Under the pieces are notes generated by a model, which worked only from the letters and a program-made list of their open reading frames with translations, did no database searches and was not told where the DNA came from. This document shows, piece after piece, positions 30,357-38,946 of a stretch of 64,000 nucleotides of DNA (within the stretch, counting starts at the first letter, position 1; every line of letters starts with the position of its first letter). Source of the DNA: Actinomycetota bacterium. Its GTDB lineage: Bacteria; Actinomycetota; Acidimicrobiia; Acidimicrobiales; Aldehydirespiratoraceae. Position numbers and translations under genes: made by a program. The stretch spans positions 116,987 to 180,986 of the forward strand of contig JAPOHW010000003.1 in NCBI GenBank assembly GCA_029979265.1. The letters run 5' to 3'.

Positions 30357-31243
30357 TGCAGAAGCCGGCGGCCGAGGTCGAGATCACCGATGACCTTTTG
30401 CGCAGGTTGCTGCGAGACCAGGCCCCGGCGTTCGCCGACGAGTCGATCGAACTCGTCGCCGCCGGGTGGGACAACGAGGTTCATCGGCTCGGTGACCGTC
30501 ACGCAATCCGCATTCCCCGGCGTTCGGTGGCTGCCCCTCTCGTGATCAACGAACAGCGGTGGCTGCCAGTCTTGGAGCCGCACGTGCCACTTCCCATTCC
30601 TGCGCCACTCGTCATCGGCGGCCCTGGCCATGGGTTCCCGTGGGGATGGAGCATCGTGCCCTGGTACGAGGGCGAGCCCGTCGGAGCATCACCGGGAACG
30701 GTCGCCATGGCCGAGCAACTGGGCCACTTCCTTGTCGCCCTGCACCAGCCGGGACCCGACGATGCACCTGCGAACCCGTTTCGCGGTGGTCCGCTGTGCG
30801 AGCGCGACGAGCGTGTGCAGCGTGACCTGACCCTCCATCTTCGGGGGCTGCTGCCTGACGAGACGCTGACTGCGATACGAGATCGCTGGGCAGCACTGAT
30901 CGAGACGGCCCCCTTCACGTCGCCTCCGGTCTGGATCCACGGCGACCTTCACCCCAACAATGTGCTCCTCGCGGACGGAGACCTCAGTGCAGTGATCGAC
31001 TTCGGCGATCTCACCGCTGGTGACCCGGCGACCGACTACCTGATGGGGTGGATGACCTTCGACGCACCGGAGCGAGCGGTCTTTCGCAGAACGCTGCAAG
31101 CCGACGACGCGACGTGGAACCGAGGCCAAGCATGGGCGCTGCTGCTCTCGCTCGTGTTTGCGGCACACGGTGAAGACGACCCCGGCATGTTCTCCATCGG
31201 TCAGGCCGGGATCCGCCGAGTCCTCGACGACGTTGTCGCCTAG
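30353..31243 (+). CDS. Aminoglycoside phosphotransferase family (APH) kinase
   Basis: 296 residues. The C-lobe has the APH catalytic loop IHGDLHPNNVLL (Asp base, Asn metal ligand) and the metal-binding VIDFGDLTAGDPATDYL. The N-lobe contains GWDNEVHRLGDRHAIRIPR in place of a classical lysine loop. Closest to the general phosphotransferases of actinobacteria that act on small alcohols, sugars or antibiotics; substrate unknown. GTG 30353 overlaps the upstream stop, with an ATG three bases later. Its TAG lies in a CTAG that also gives the stop of the convergent photolyase. Confidence 0.83.
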   Translation: MMQKPAAEVEITDDLLRRLLRDQAPAFADESIELVAAGWDNEVHRLGDRHAIRIPRRSVAAPLVINEQRWLPVLEPHVPLPIPAPLVIGGPGHGFPWGWSIVPWYEGEPVGASPGTVAMAEQLGHFLVALHQPGPDDAPANPFRGGPLCERDERVQRDLTLHLRGLLPDETLTAIRDRWAALIETAPFTSPPVWIHGDLHPNNVLLADGDLSAVIDFGDLTAGDPATDYLMGWMTFDAPERAVFRRTLQADDATWNRGQAWALLLSLVFAAHGEDDPGMFSIGQAGIRRVLDDVVA

Positions 31244-32751
31244 AGCGTCCCGTTTCCGAGCCGCACGACGACCTCCCTCGCTCGGACCCGAACGTCGTCG
31301 AGATCGGTGAGTCGGCGTGCCGCGGCCAACTGCCGGGCCATGCGGTGGTTGCCCTGCAACGTCTCCCGGTTCCGCTCCAGGAAGTCCCAGTACAGCGATG
31401 TGAACGGGCAGGCATCGTCACCGACACGTTTTTTGGGATCGAAGCGGCACGAGCGGCAGTGATCGCTCATGCGTGAGATGTATGCGCCACCTGATGCATA
31501 GGGCTTCGACGCCATCCGACCACCGTCGGCGAACAGTGCCATACCGATCACGTTGGGTGTCATGACCCACGGTGCACCATCGACGAATGCCGATCTCATC
31601 CAGTCGTTCATGGCTTGCGGGTTCACACCGGTCGTGAGCGCAAGGTTGCCGAGAATCATCAGACGCTCGATGTGGTGCGCGTAGCCGCGATCGTCGATTC
31701 CCTCGATCGTGTGGCCGAGGCAGGCCATCTCGGTCTCTGCGTGACCGGAGAACGCCGGTGGAAGCGGGGCGTCGGCCCCGAGCGCGTTCGACGAGCGGTA
31801 AGTCGGACCCCAGGTCCAGTAGAGGCACCACACGTACTCGCGCCAGCCGATGACCTGGCGCACGAACCCCTCGACGCTGTTCATCGGAACCAGCCCATCG
31901 TCGAATGCACGGGTGGCTGCAGCCACGACCTCCCTCGGGTGGAGCAGGCCCAGGTTGAGTGATGTCGACAGTGTCGAGTGCGCAAGCCGCCATTCGTCGC
32001 GCAGCATTGCGTCCTCGTGGGTGCCGAAGACCGGAAGGGCGTCCCGAATGAAGCTGTCGAGTCGGGAGGTCGCTTGAGCGCGCGTCACGGGCCAGAGGCC
32101 ACCTGGCGCAGCACCGAACAGTTCGATGTCGGCGTCGGACTCGAGATCGGCCAGCACCGCAGCGTCGATGTCGTCGAGTGCGAAGGCGGGCAGCTCGGGC
32201 CATGCCCGCCCGTCTCTGGGCGGAGGCTCCCGATTGTCCGCATCGTGATTCCACCGGCCCGAGACCGGCTCGTCACCGTCCATCAAGACGTCGAGGCGAC
32301 GTCGCTGCCAACGGTAGAAGTCCTCCATACGCAGGTTGGTTCGACCGCGACTCCACGCGTCGAACTCGTCGAGGGGGGTCAAAAAGCGCTCGTCGGCGCT
32401 CAGTTCGACCCCTGCAGCCACGAGCGATGCCACACCCTCGTGCGATGACGGAGCCATCGCCAGCACGCGGTCGACGTCGAAGGCATCAGCATGCTCGACG
32501 ACGCCTGCAGCAATGGAACTGCAGCGCCGTTCGTCGACCTCGTATCCCTCGGCGCGCAGCTCTCGGGCGAAGTGACGCATGGCCGAGAGCACGAGGTGCG
32601 CTCGCTGTCGATGCCACCGATGGCGACGCAGGAGGTTCGTCGACTCGACCATGAGCACCCGACACTCATCGGGCCCCAGTCGAGCCAGAGGTCCAACCTC
32701 GGTCGAGAGTTGGTCGCCGAGGACCAGGACGGTTGGCCGGTTGTCGCTCAC
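31240..32751 (-). CDS. Fe-S bacterial cryptochrome/photolyase (PhrB/FeS-BCP type, (6-4) photolyase-like)
   Basis: 503 residues. N-terminal DPRP antenna-like domain starting LVLGDQLSTEVGPL, then the FAD-binding helical domain with GFVRQVIGWREYVW, GYAHHIERLMILGNLAL and MALFADGGRMASKPYASGGAYI. Four cluster cysteines are in place: one in EMACLG and three in HCRSCRF and DDACPF, as in PhrB of Agrobacterium, which holds a 4Fe-4S cluster and repairs (6-4) photoproducts with light. GTG start overlaps the stop of the upstream small membrane gene by 4 bp, so it is the last gene of a coupled three-gene operon. Confidence 0.92.
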   Translation of the reverse strand: MSDNRPTVLVLGDQLSTEVGPLARLGPDECRVLMVESTNLLRRHRWHRQRAHLVLSAMRHFARELRAEGYEVDERRCSSIAAGVVEHADAFDVDRVLAMAPSSHEGVASLVAAGVELSADERFLTPLDEFDAWSRGRTNLRMEDFYRWQRRRLDVLMDGDEPVSGRWNHDADNREPPPRDGRAWPELPAFALDDIDAAVLADLESDADIELFGAAPGGLWPVTRAQATSRLDSFIRDALPVFGTHEDAMLRDEWRLAHSTLSTSLNLGLLHPREVVAAATRAFDDGLVPMNSVEGFVRQVIGWREYVWCLYWTWGPTYRSSNALGADAPLPPAFSGHAETEMACLGHTIEGIDDRGYAHHIERLMILGNLALTTGVNPQAMNDWMRSAFVDGAPWVMTPNVIGMALFADGGRMASKPYASGGAYISRMSDHCRSCRFDPKKRVGDDACPFTSLYWDFLERNRETLQGNHRMARQLAAARRLTDLDDVRVRAREVVVRLGNGTL

Positions 32752-33158
32752 AGGATTGCGAGGGCGAGGAGGCCGCGGGCACTCCAGCCGATGGTTCGGA
32801 TCCAGTTGGTCGACACCAACCGCTTCGCCACCTGCTCGTCCCAGGCAGCCGAAAGCGAACGGTGGGCCGGGACTTGGAGAAATACGGTCGAGCCGTGGAT
32901 GACCGCCAACGCAACGAGTCCGGCGAACGCAGCCGGTCGGCTGACGCCATCAGGGGTGAACCCGAACAGCAGCAGTGCAGTGACGCCTTCCACCGCCATG
33001 AAGGGCCCGACCACCCAGGCGGTCCGTCGGGTGTGTTCGTTCTCGTAGGCAACGAAGGCAGTCGTGCCGACACGTCGAAACAGGGGGTAGTGCACGACCT
33101 GCACGAACCAGATCAACCCGACCATGGCCAACGTCGCACCGGCATGAAGAAGCAGCAT
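32748..33158 (-). CDS. Small four-helix membrane protein of unknown function
   Basis: 136 residues with four hydrophobic segments (LLLHAGATLAMVGLIWFVQVVHYPLF first, then about 48-68, 73-92 and a C-terminal one). The VxHYPLF after helix 1 and the spaced histidine and tryptophan residues recall a conserved uncharacterised membrane family often found with photolyases in marine bacteria, but that is memory only and no function is known. ATG overlaps the oxidoreductase stop by one base (TGATG), and its stop overlaps the photolyase start. Confidence 0.7.
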   Translation of the reverse strand: MLLLHAGATLAMVGLIWFVQVVHYPLFRRVGTTAFVAYENEHTRRTAWVVGPFMAVEGVTALLLFGFTPDGVSRPAAFAGLVALAVIHGSTVFLQVPAHRSLSAAWDEQVAKRLVSTNWIRTIGWSARGLLALAIL

Positions 33159-35149
33159 CAGGCAGGGGAGATCGACACCCAGGTGTCGAGGTAGGCGGCG
33201 GAGCCCTGATCGTCGCCCGACACGGCGGGGTTGGTCAAGACATTGACCGACCGGCCGTCTCGATGAGCGGCGTGGCCCCAACCGAACGGAACCGAGACAA
33301 GGCCAGGTTGGAGTCGATCATCGTGGTGAACCCGGAGGTGGAGGTTCCCGCGCTCGTTCCACACGAGCGCATCGGCACCGTCGTCGAGTCCGAGCTCGGC
33401 GGCATCGGCGGGGTGAAGACCGAGTTCCGGTTCGGGACGAGATGGGTGATGGGCCGGGAACTGGCTGTAGTTGGTGTTCAGAAACCGGACGTGCTGTTTG
33501 GTGGAGATCAACTGGAACCGGTGGGTCGTCGGTGCAACCGGGTGGACGGGGTCGAGGGCACGCAACCGGAAGCGGTCCCGTGGGAGGACCGCTTCACCCG
33601 GGGTGTGGTTGAACCTTGCCCAACCATCGCGCACCAGTCGTTCGTACGTGATGCCGTCGAGCAGCGGATGCGGTCGGTCGAGGAGGGTGCGGATGAGCGC
33701 TTCGTCGGATTCGTGATGACTCGGATCATGGAGCCCCATCCGCTCGGCGAGGAGCCGGAAGATCTCGTTGTTCGACTTCGATTCGCCCTGCGGCAGGATC
33801 GCCGGTTGGTTGAGCGCAATGTTGAGGTGACCCCACGCTGGGGCCAGATCCAGGTGTTCGATCTGCGTGGTGACCGGAAGGATGAGGTCGGCGTAGCGGG
33901 CGGTGTCGGTCACGAACTGCTCGGCGACAACGGTGAAGAGATCCTCGCGTTCGAGGCCTTCGATGATGCGATTCTGGTCCGGCGTGATGACCGCCGGGTT
34001 GCTGTTGTGCACGAAGAGCGACCGGATCGGTGGGTTGAGATCGGTGCTGGTCAGTACCTCCCCGAGTCGGGCCATGTTGAACGTGCGCGATGGTTCGGCG
34101 AGTTGCTCGACGTCGAGACCGAAGGCCTCTTCCCACCAGACTTGGGTCGATCGGCACAGTCCTCCGCCTGGATCGCGCCACGACCCGCTGACACTCGGGA
34201 GGGTTGCGATCGCCGCCATGATCTCGACGCCGTTCTCGCGGTGTTCGGGCCCGACGAGTGATCGGACGGCGGCGGGCCGGTTGGTGGCGAACGTGTGCGC
34301 CAGCCACTCGATGGTGGTGGCGTCGATCCCGGTTTCGGACTCGCACCTCGCCGGGTCCCAGGCCATCGCCGATGCGAGGAGATCGTCGGCGCCGGTGGTG
34401 TGGCGAGCGAGCCAGTCGGCATCGAGCAGTCCGTCGCGATCGAGGACATGCACGAGGCCCAGCACAAGGGCGACGTCGGTACCCGGTCGGAGCTGCAGGA
34501 ACCGATCGGCTCGCTCGGCGGTGGTCGTTCGAACCGGATCGATGACGACGACCACCGCTCCGGCATCACGGGCCTCCTCGATCACCGGCCACAGGTGCCG
34601 GTTGGTGAGCATCGTGTTGGTGCCCCACAACACGATGGTGCGGGCAAGGCGCAGATCCTCCGGATCGATGCCTTTCGGGATCCCGAGGATCTGGTTGGCG
34701 CCGAGCCAGGCATTGACCCCGCAGAGGTGACGTCGGATATCGGACGTGCCGAGGGCAGCGAAGAAGCGTCGAGCGAGCAAGCCCTTCTGGATGACGCCCT
34801 GCGTTCCGTCGAAGGAATACGGGAGGATCGCGGCCGGTCCATCCTCGTCGATGATGGATGTCCACCGCTGCTCGATGGTGTCGAGTGCGTCGCTCCAGGA
34901 GATCGCCTCGAAGTCCCCCGACCCTTTCGCCCCGACCCGCCGCAGGGGGGTCAGTACCCGGTCCGGGTGGTACACGCGGTCGAGGAAACGGTTGACCTTG
35001 GGGCACAGCTGCCCATTGGTCGTCGGGTGGTCCGCCATGCCGCGAAGTCCCACGGCAATGCCATCGTCGACGGTGACCTCCCACACACAGGTGTCGGGAC
35101 AATCGTGATGGCATGCGCCACGAACGACGCCATCGATCAGGGGCATCAT
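33158..35149 (-). CDS. Molybdopterin-dependent oxidoreductase (DMSO reductase superfamily)
   Basis: 663 residues. N-terminal 4Fe-4S domain C13-x3-C17-x3-C21-x27-C49, then molybdopterin-binding regions (IVLWGTNTMLTNRHLWP, VVVVIDPVRTTTAERADRFLQLRPGTDVALVLG) and the C-terminal molydopterin-dinucleotide domain (LISTKQHVRFLNTNYSQFP). No Tat signal, so cytoplasmic. Family members oxidise or reduce formate, nitrate, S- or N-oxides and others; the substrate is unclear. No partner Fe-S or membrane anchor subunit is adjacent, but it heads the operon with the small membrane protein and photolyase, all with overlapping start and stop codons. Confidence 0.88.
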   Translation of the reverse strand: MMPLIDGVVRGACHHDCPDTCVWEVTVDDGIAVGLRGMADHPTTNGQLCPKVNRFLDRVYHPDRVLTPLRRVGAKGSGDFEAISWSDALDTIEQRWTSIIDEDGPAAILPYSFDGTQGVIQKGLLARRFFAALGTSDIRRHLCGVNAWLGANQILGIPKGIDPEDLRLARTIVLWGTNTMLTNRHLWPVIEEARDAGAVVVVIDPVRTTTAERADRFLQLRPGTDVALVLGLVHVLDRDGLLDADWLARHTTGADDLLASAMAWDPARCESETGIDATTIEWLAHTFATNRPAAVRSLVGPEHRENGVEIMAAIATLPSVSGSWRDPGGGLCRSTQVWWEEAFGLDVEQLAEPSRTFNMARLGEVLTSTDLNPPIRSLFVHNSNPAVITPDQNRIIEGLEREDLFTVVAEQFVTDTARYADLILPVTTQIEHLDLAPAWGHLNIALNQPAILPQGESKSNNEIFRLLAERMGLHDPSHHESDEALIRTLLDRPHPLLDGITYERLVRDGWARFNHTPGEAVLPRDRFRLRALDPVHPVAPTTHRFQLISTKQHVRFLNTNYSQFPAHHPSRPEPELGLHPADAAELGLDDGADALVWNERGNLHLRVHHDDRLQPGLVSVPFGWGHAAHRDGRSVNVLTNPAVSGDDQGSAAYLDTWVSISPA

Positions 35150-35159
35150 GCTCGGTCGT

Positions 35160-35900
35160 TCATGATGCGGGGTCCATCAGTCGGAACGCTTCACCCAGCG
35201 AGATGCCGGCGAGTCGCCCGTGCGCTCGGGCCTCGCCCCAGGTCCGTTCCTCAAACGCTGCGGTCTGTTCGCCCGACGCGTCGTCCACGATGTGCATCGT
35301 GGTCTCGAACTGGCTCTCGTGGGCCATCAACGCGTCGATCTTGGCCTTGAGATGGCGAGGCTCGATCCGCTCGACAAGGTTCGGCTCCTCACACTCGAAC
35401 AGCAGGAGTGCGCTCGGTCGGTGGTGCGAGAGTCCTTCGGCCATGTGTTCTCGGTGGTAGTGCGGATCCCGAGCGGCAACCACCCCGTCGACGGTCAACC
35501 AGCCGGCGTTTCGATGATCGGGGTGCATCCGCCAGCGACGCCAGGGATCGTGGCCGAGTACGACGTCGGGTGCGGTCGCGCGGATCACCTTGGCGACCTC
35601 GCCGCGCCGTCGAGCCGTGCTGTCGAGTTCGCCGTCGACTGCGTCGAGGAAGTGGACTTGCGTATGGGGTGCGATCCGTCGGGCGGCCTCGATCTGCTCG
35701 GAGCGCCGTCGTGCAACGAGCGCACCGGTGTCGGCCTCGACATCCCACGTGCCCTTCGAGCCGTCAGTGCAGACGAGAAGATGGATCTCGGCGCCTGCCT
35801 CACCCCATTTGGCGAGCGCTCCGCCGCACTCGAACTCGATGTCGTCGGGGTGGGCACCGATCGCCAAGGCACTCGAGGGGGTCGGAAGATCGACTCGCAT
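35160..35900 (-). CDS. PIG-L family N-acetylglucosaminyl deacetylase
   Basis: 246 residues. Zinc-site motifs AIGAHPDDIEFECGG (His, Asp, Asp) and MHPDHRNAG are intact. LmbE/PIG-L enzymes deacetylate GlcNAc-linked metabolites; actinobacterial members include MshB (mycothiol synthesis) and Mca. Which one this is cannot be told. Start ATG with AAAGGA upstream on the minus strand, 12 bp after the cofC stop, so it is likely the second gene of a cofC-led operon. Confidence 0.87.
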   Translation of the reverse strand: MRVDLPTPSSALAIGAHPDDIEFECGGALAKWGEAGAEIHLLVCTDGSKGTWDVEADTGALVARRRSEQIEAARRIAPHTQVHFLDAVDGELDSTARRRGEVAKVIRATAPDVVLGHDPWRRWRMHPDHRNAGWLTVDGVVAARDPHYHREHMAEGLSHHRPSALLLFECEEPNLVERIEPRHLKAKIDALMAHESQFETTMHIVDDASGEQTAAFEERTWGEARAHGRLAGISLGEAFRLMDPAS

Positions 35901-35912
35901 CGTGTGATCCTT

Positions 35913-36509
35913 TCAGCTGCGTCGCCGCACGTCCGACTCGTCGACATCGGCGAGCATCGCAAGGTCCGCCGGGTCGTCGATGTCGAGGGCCAACGACTCG
36001 TCGTCGATCACGGTGATGTCGAGACCACGCGCCGTCGCCTCCCGGCAATGAGCGTCGAAGGAGCGAGGGCCGTAGCAGAAGGTGAAATCGGTGCCGGCGG
36101 GCAGCGACAGTACGTTGCTGCCGTCTCGTGCGGTGTCGGGTGCGATCGCCATGCCGGCACCGGTGACGACCCGAAGGTCGGCCGCCCGTGGGAGATCGGC
36201 GTGGGCGACGATGATGCGACCGTCGGGTGGCAGGTCGCTCGACAGGTGGTCGACGGCCACCGCAACCGACGCATTCAGCCCGGTCACCCCGGGGGCCACG
36301 ATCTCGACCCCGAGTCCGTCCGCCCACGTTGCCACCTTCGCATCGTCGGAGACGATGAACACGGGGAGGTTGTGGGCTGCCCGAACGACCCGTTCGGCCA
36401 TCGCTTCGGCCAGTCGACGTCGATCGCTCGCCGACAGCACCCCGGAGAGGCGTGTCTTTGCGTCGTCGAACGATCGAATGGGAATGGCGACGACTGCGGG
36501 GCCGGTCAC
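35913..36509 (-). CDS. cofC: 2-phospho-L-lactate/phosphoenolpyruvate guanylyltransferase (CofC/FbiD)
   Basis: 198 residues from the GTG at 36509. Nucleotidyltransferase start VVAIPIRSFDDAKTRLSGVLSASDRRRLAEAMAERV, the family hallmark, followed by VFIVSDD, ADLPRAAD and ALDIDDPADLAML near the end. Makes the GDP- or PPi-activated lactyl/enolpyruvyl donor in coenzyme F420 biosynthesis. Its presence implies that the organism makes F420. The ORF can be extended upstream into gpsA antisense, but TAGACT-N7-GTG supports the chosen start. Confidence 0.88.
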   Translation of the reverse strand: MTGPAVVAIPIRSFDDAKTRLSGVLSASDRRRLAEAMAERVVRAAHNLPVFIVSDDAKVATWADGLGVEIVAPGVTGLNASVAVAVDHLSSDLPPDGRIIVAHADLPRAADLRVVTGAGMAIAPDTARDGSNVLSLPAGTDFTFCYGPRSFDAHCREATARGLDITVIDDESLALDIDDPADLAMLADVDESDVRRRS

Positions 36510-36516
36510 GCGGCGG

Positions 36517-36526
36517 AGTCTAGGGT
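36517..36526. promoter_or_regulatory. Overlapping divergent -10 boxes (AGTCTAGGGT), cofC and gpsA
   Basis: Leftward TAGACT (36522-36517) is 7 nt from the cofC GTG. Rightward TAGGGT (36521-36526) is 6 nt from the gpsA ATG. The boxes share the TA at 36521-36522 inside a 23-bp gap. Confidence 0.55.
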
Positions 36527-36532
36527 TGCGCC

Positions 36533-37534
36533 ATGACCATGCAAGTAGTCGTGTTGGGAGCCGGCTCGTGGGGCACGACGTTTGCGCACCTCTGCGCCCG
36601 CAACGCACCGACACTGCTTTGGGCTCGCGATGCAGCAGTCGCCGACGCCATCAACGATCACCGCGTCAATCCGCGCTATCTCGAGGGGTACGAACTCCAC
36701 CCGGAGCTCCGGGCATCGTCGGATCTTGCCGACGCGGTCGGGAAGGCCGACCTCCTGGTCGTGGGGGTGCCGTCGGCGTCGTTTCGCCAGGTCGTGACCG
36801 ACGTTCGGCCCCATCTGCGGCCCTGGGTACCGGTGGTCTCGCTGACCAAGGGCCTCGAGCTCGGATCGGGCAAGCGGATGACCCAGTTGATCGACGAGGA
36901 GCTTCCGGGTCGCCCCAACGGTGTACTCACCGGTCCGAATCTCGCAAAGGAGATCCTCGCCGGCGATGCGGCAGCCGCTGTCGTGGCATTCACCAACATC
37001 AAGATCGCCGAGACGATGCAGGAAATCTTCTCCTCCCAACTGTTTCGCGTGTACTCGAGCACCGATGTGATCGGGTGCGAGCTCGGTGGGGCCCTCAAGA
37101 ACGTGATTGCCCTGGCTGCAGGAATGGCCGAGGGTCTCGGCACCGGCGACAACACCCGCGCGGCAGTGATGACCCGCGGACTGGCCGAAGTGACCCGGCT
37201 CGGTGTGGCCCTCGGCGGTCGACCCGAGACCTTCGCTGGTCTGGCGGGCATGGGCGATCTGCTCGCCACCTGCATGAGCCCACAGAGCCGCAATCGGACC
37301 TTCGGCGAACGCATGGCCGCCGGGTTCACGGTTGCAGAGATCGAGGCCACGATGGATCAGGTGGCCGAAGGGGTCCTGACAGCACCGATCGTCGTCGAAC
37401 TCGCCCGACAACACGGCGTCGCCATGCCGATCGCCGAACAGATGCGGGCATGTATCGAGGATGGTCGCTCTGCGCTGCAGGCCTACGATGGGCTGGTGCG
37501 TACACCGGCCGCCCGCGAGATCGAACCGGGCTGA
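36533..37534 (+). CDS. gpsA: Glycerol-3-phosphate dehydrogenase [NAD(P)+]
   Basis: 333 residues. Rossmann start VVVLGAGSWGTTFAHL, then VVSLTKGLE, LTGPNLAKEI and the catalytic region CELGGALKNVIALAAGMAEGLGTGDNTRAA. LAGMGDLLATCMSPQSRNRTFG completes the C-terminal domain. Makes sn-glycerol 3-phosphate from DHAP for phospholipids, which links functionally to pgsA in this window. Start set by TAGGGT-N6. Confidence 0.96.
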   Translation: MTMQVVVLGAGSWGTTFAHLCARNAPTLLWARDAAVADAINDHRVNPRYLEGYELHPELRASSDLADAVGKADLLVVGVPSASFRQVVTDVRPHLRPWVPVVSLTKGLELGSGKRMTQLIDEELPGRPNGVLTGPNLAKEILAGDAAAAVVAFTNIKIAETMQEIFSSQLFRVYSSTDVIGCELGGALKNVIALAAGMAEGLGTGDNTRAAVMTRGLAEVTRLGVALGGRPETFAGLAGMGDLLATCMSPQSRNRTFGERMAAGFTVAEIEATMDQVAEGVLTAPIVVELARQHGVAMPIAEQMRACIEDGRSALQAYDGLVRTPAAREIEPG

Positions 37535-37557
37535 GTCCCGACGTCTGCGCTTTCGGT

Positions 37558-38946
37558 ATGGCATTCCGCAATCCGTTCCGACGATCGGCCTCCACACCCG
37601 TCGACAACTCGTTCGGTCTTGTTCTCGGGGACCTCGAAGGTCCGGTCGGACGGATCAGCACGAAGGGCACACTTGCCGTCGACGACGGAAGCTGGCGTGT
37701 CGAGTGGGGGGTCAAGTCAGGGATCGACTGGCGTCTCGCCCACACGCAAACCGCGGTACGACAAGATCGGGTCGACGACACACCGGTGTTCGAGACGTGG
37801 ATGCGGGTTCCTGGCGGCGACGTGGTTCAGCGGGTCGGCGTGGTCAACCACGGCGGCGGCAGAGCATTGGTCGTCGAGTACGAGAATGCATCGCCCGATG
37901 CGGTGGTCGTCGCAACCGTCGGGATCGCCGACGCTGCGATGTCCACTGATCGACGCGGCGCCTTCATCGACGGTGTCCCCTGGATCCGATCGGCCCGTGT
38001 CGGTGCCGCAACTGTGGGAGCCGACATCTGGGCCGCGGTTGCCGACGGCCCCTCCGGCACCGACGCCGAGGGGCATGGCGGAGCTGCCGTGTTGACTCCC
38101 GTACCCCACCGGCAGCGGGCCACGGTCATCGTGGTGATCGACGGCGAGATCCCGAGCCGTGAGGTCACCCCCGACATCATCGCTTCTGGTTGGCGTGCCG
38201 TCACCGCCGAAGCGCTCGACGTCGACGTTCCCGATGTCCAGCTCAGTTCGGCGTGGCGACGAGTGCTCTGCGACCTCGTCCTGGCCGCCGGCACGGACGA
38301 TGCCGTCATCGCCGGTGAAGCAGCATGGTGGCTCGACCTGGCCGGGCTCCATCGCGAGGCCGACCGGGGGCGGGCTGCAGTCCTGCGTGCCGCTGACCGA
38401 GGCGCGCTCGATGCCGAGGGGGCGATCGTCGGTCTCCGGGCGTTGGCGAGCGCGGAGATTCGAGCCGGTGAGACGTCCGATCTTGACGCGATCGCCGGAC
38501 CGTTGGCGGCGATCGCCGGTGAGCGACTCGATCGGACAACTGCGCTGCTGGTGACCCGTGCGACCGAGGCGCGTGCGCCTGAGGTCGCAGCCGACGCCTT
38601 GGCACTCGCCGAACGGCTGCCGCTCGCCGACCGGGCACCGACGTCACCGGTGGCGGCCGGTGCGGCGCAAGTCCTCGGTCGTCTCTTCGATGACGCCGAT
38701 GTCACCGGCCGGCTGTCGATGTTGCCGGTGGTTCCCGATACGTGGAAGGGGCAATCGATCGACGTGCGCCGCATGGTCACCGGTCTCGGCTCGTTGTCGT
38801 TCAGCGTTCGCTGGCACGGCGACCGCCCGGCAGTGCTGTGGGAACGCCGCGGAGGTCCCGACGATGCGGTGCTGACATGCCCGGGCCTGGATCCGTCATG
38901 GTCGACCTCGGCGCGCCATGGCGAAGCCCTGCTTGTCGGGCCATGA
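37558..38946 (+). CDS. Uncharacterised 462-residue protein
   Basis: I do not recognise a family. The first 220 residues are strand-rich (GLVLGDLEGPVGRISTKGTLAVDDGSWRVEWGVKS, then ETWMRVPGGDVVQRVGVVNHGGG) and resemble the carbohydrate-processing beta-sandwich that precedes (alpha/alpha) barrels. The rest is alanine-rich and helical, with a final strand segment. No signal peptide, no obvious catalytic motif. The layout echoes a degenerate glycoside-hydrolase or debranching-enzyme-like protein, but this is inference. ATG at 37558, 23 bp after gpsA; ATGA overlap with rnhB, so it is in the gpsA-rnhB operon. Confidence 0.7.
   Translation: MAFRNPFRRSASTPVDNSFGLVLGDLEGPVGRISTKGTLAVDDGSWRVEWGVKSGIDWRLAHTQTAVRQDRVDDTPVFETWMRVPGGDVVQRVGVVNHGGGRALVVEYENASPDAVVVATVGIADAAMSTDRRGAFIDGVPWIRSARVGAATVGADIWAAVADGPSGTDAEGHGGAAVLTPVPHRQRATVIVVIDGEIPSREVTPDIIASGWRAVTAEALDVDVPDVQLSSAWRRVLCDLVLAAGTDDAVIAGEAAWWLDLAGLHREADRGRAAVLRAADRGALDAEGAIVGLRALASAEIRAGETSDLDAIAGPLAAIAGERLDRTTALLVTRATEARAPEVAADALALAERLPLADRAPTSPVAAGAAQVLGRLFDDADVTGRLSMLPVVPDTWKGQSIDVRRMVTGLGSLSFSVRWHGDRPAVLWERRGGPDDAVLTCPGLDPSWSTSARHGEALLVGP

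Noticed and set aside
36082..37557. Upstream extension of the 462-residue protein to 954 residues
   Set aside because: It overlaps gpsA out of frame and has arginine-rich, domain-free sequence; the plausible protein starts at 37558.
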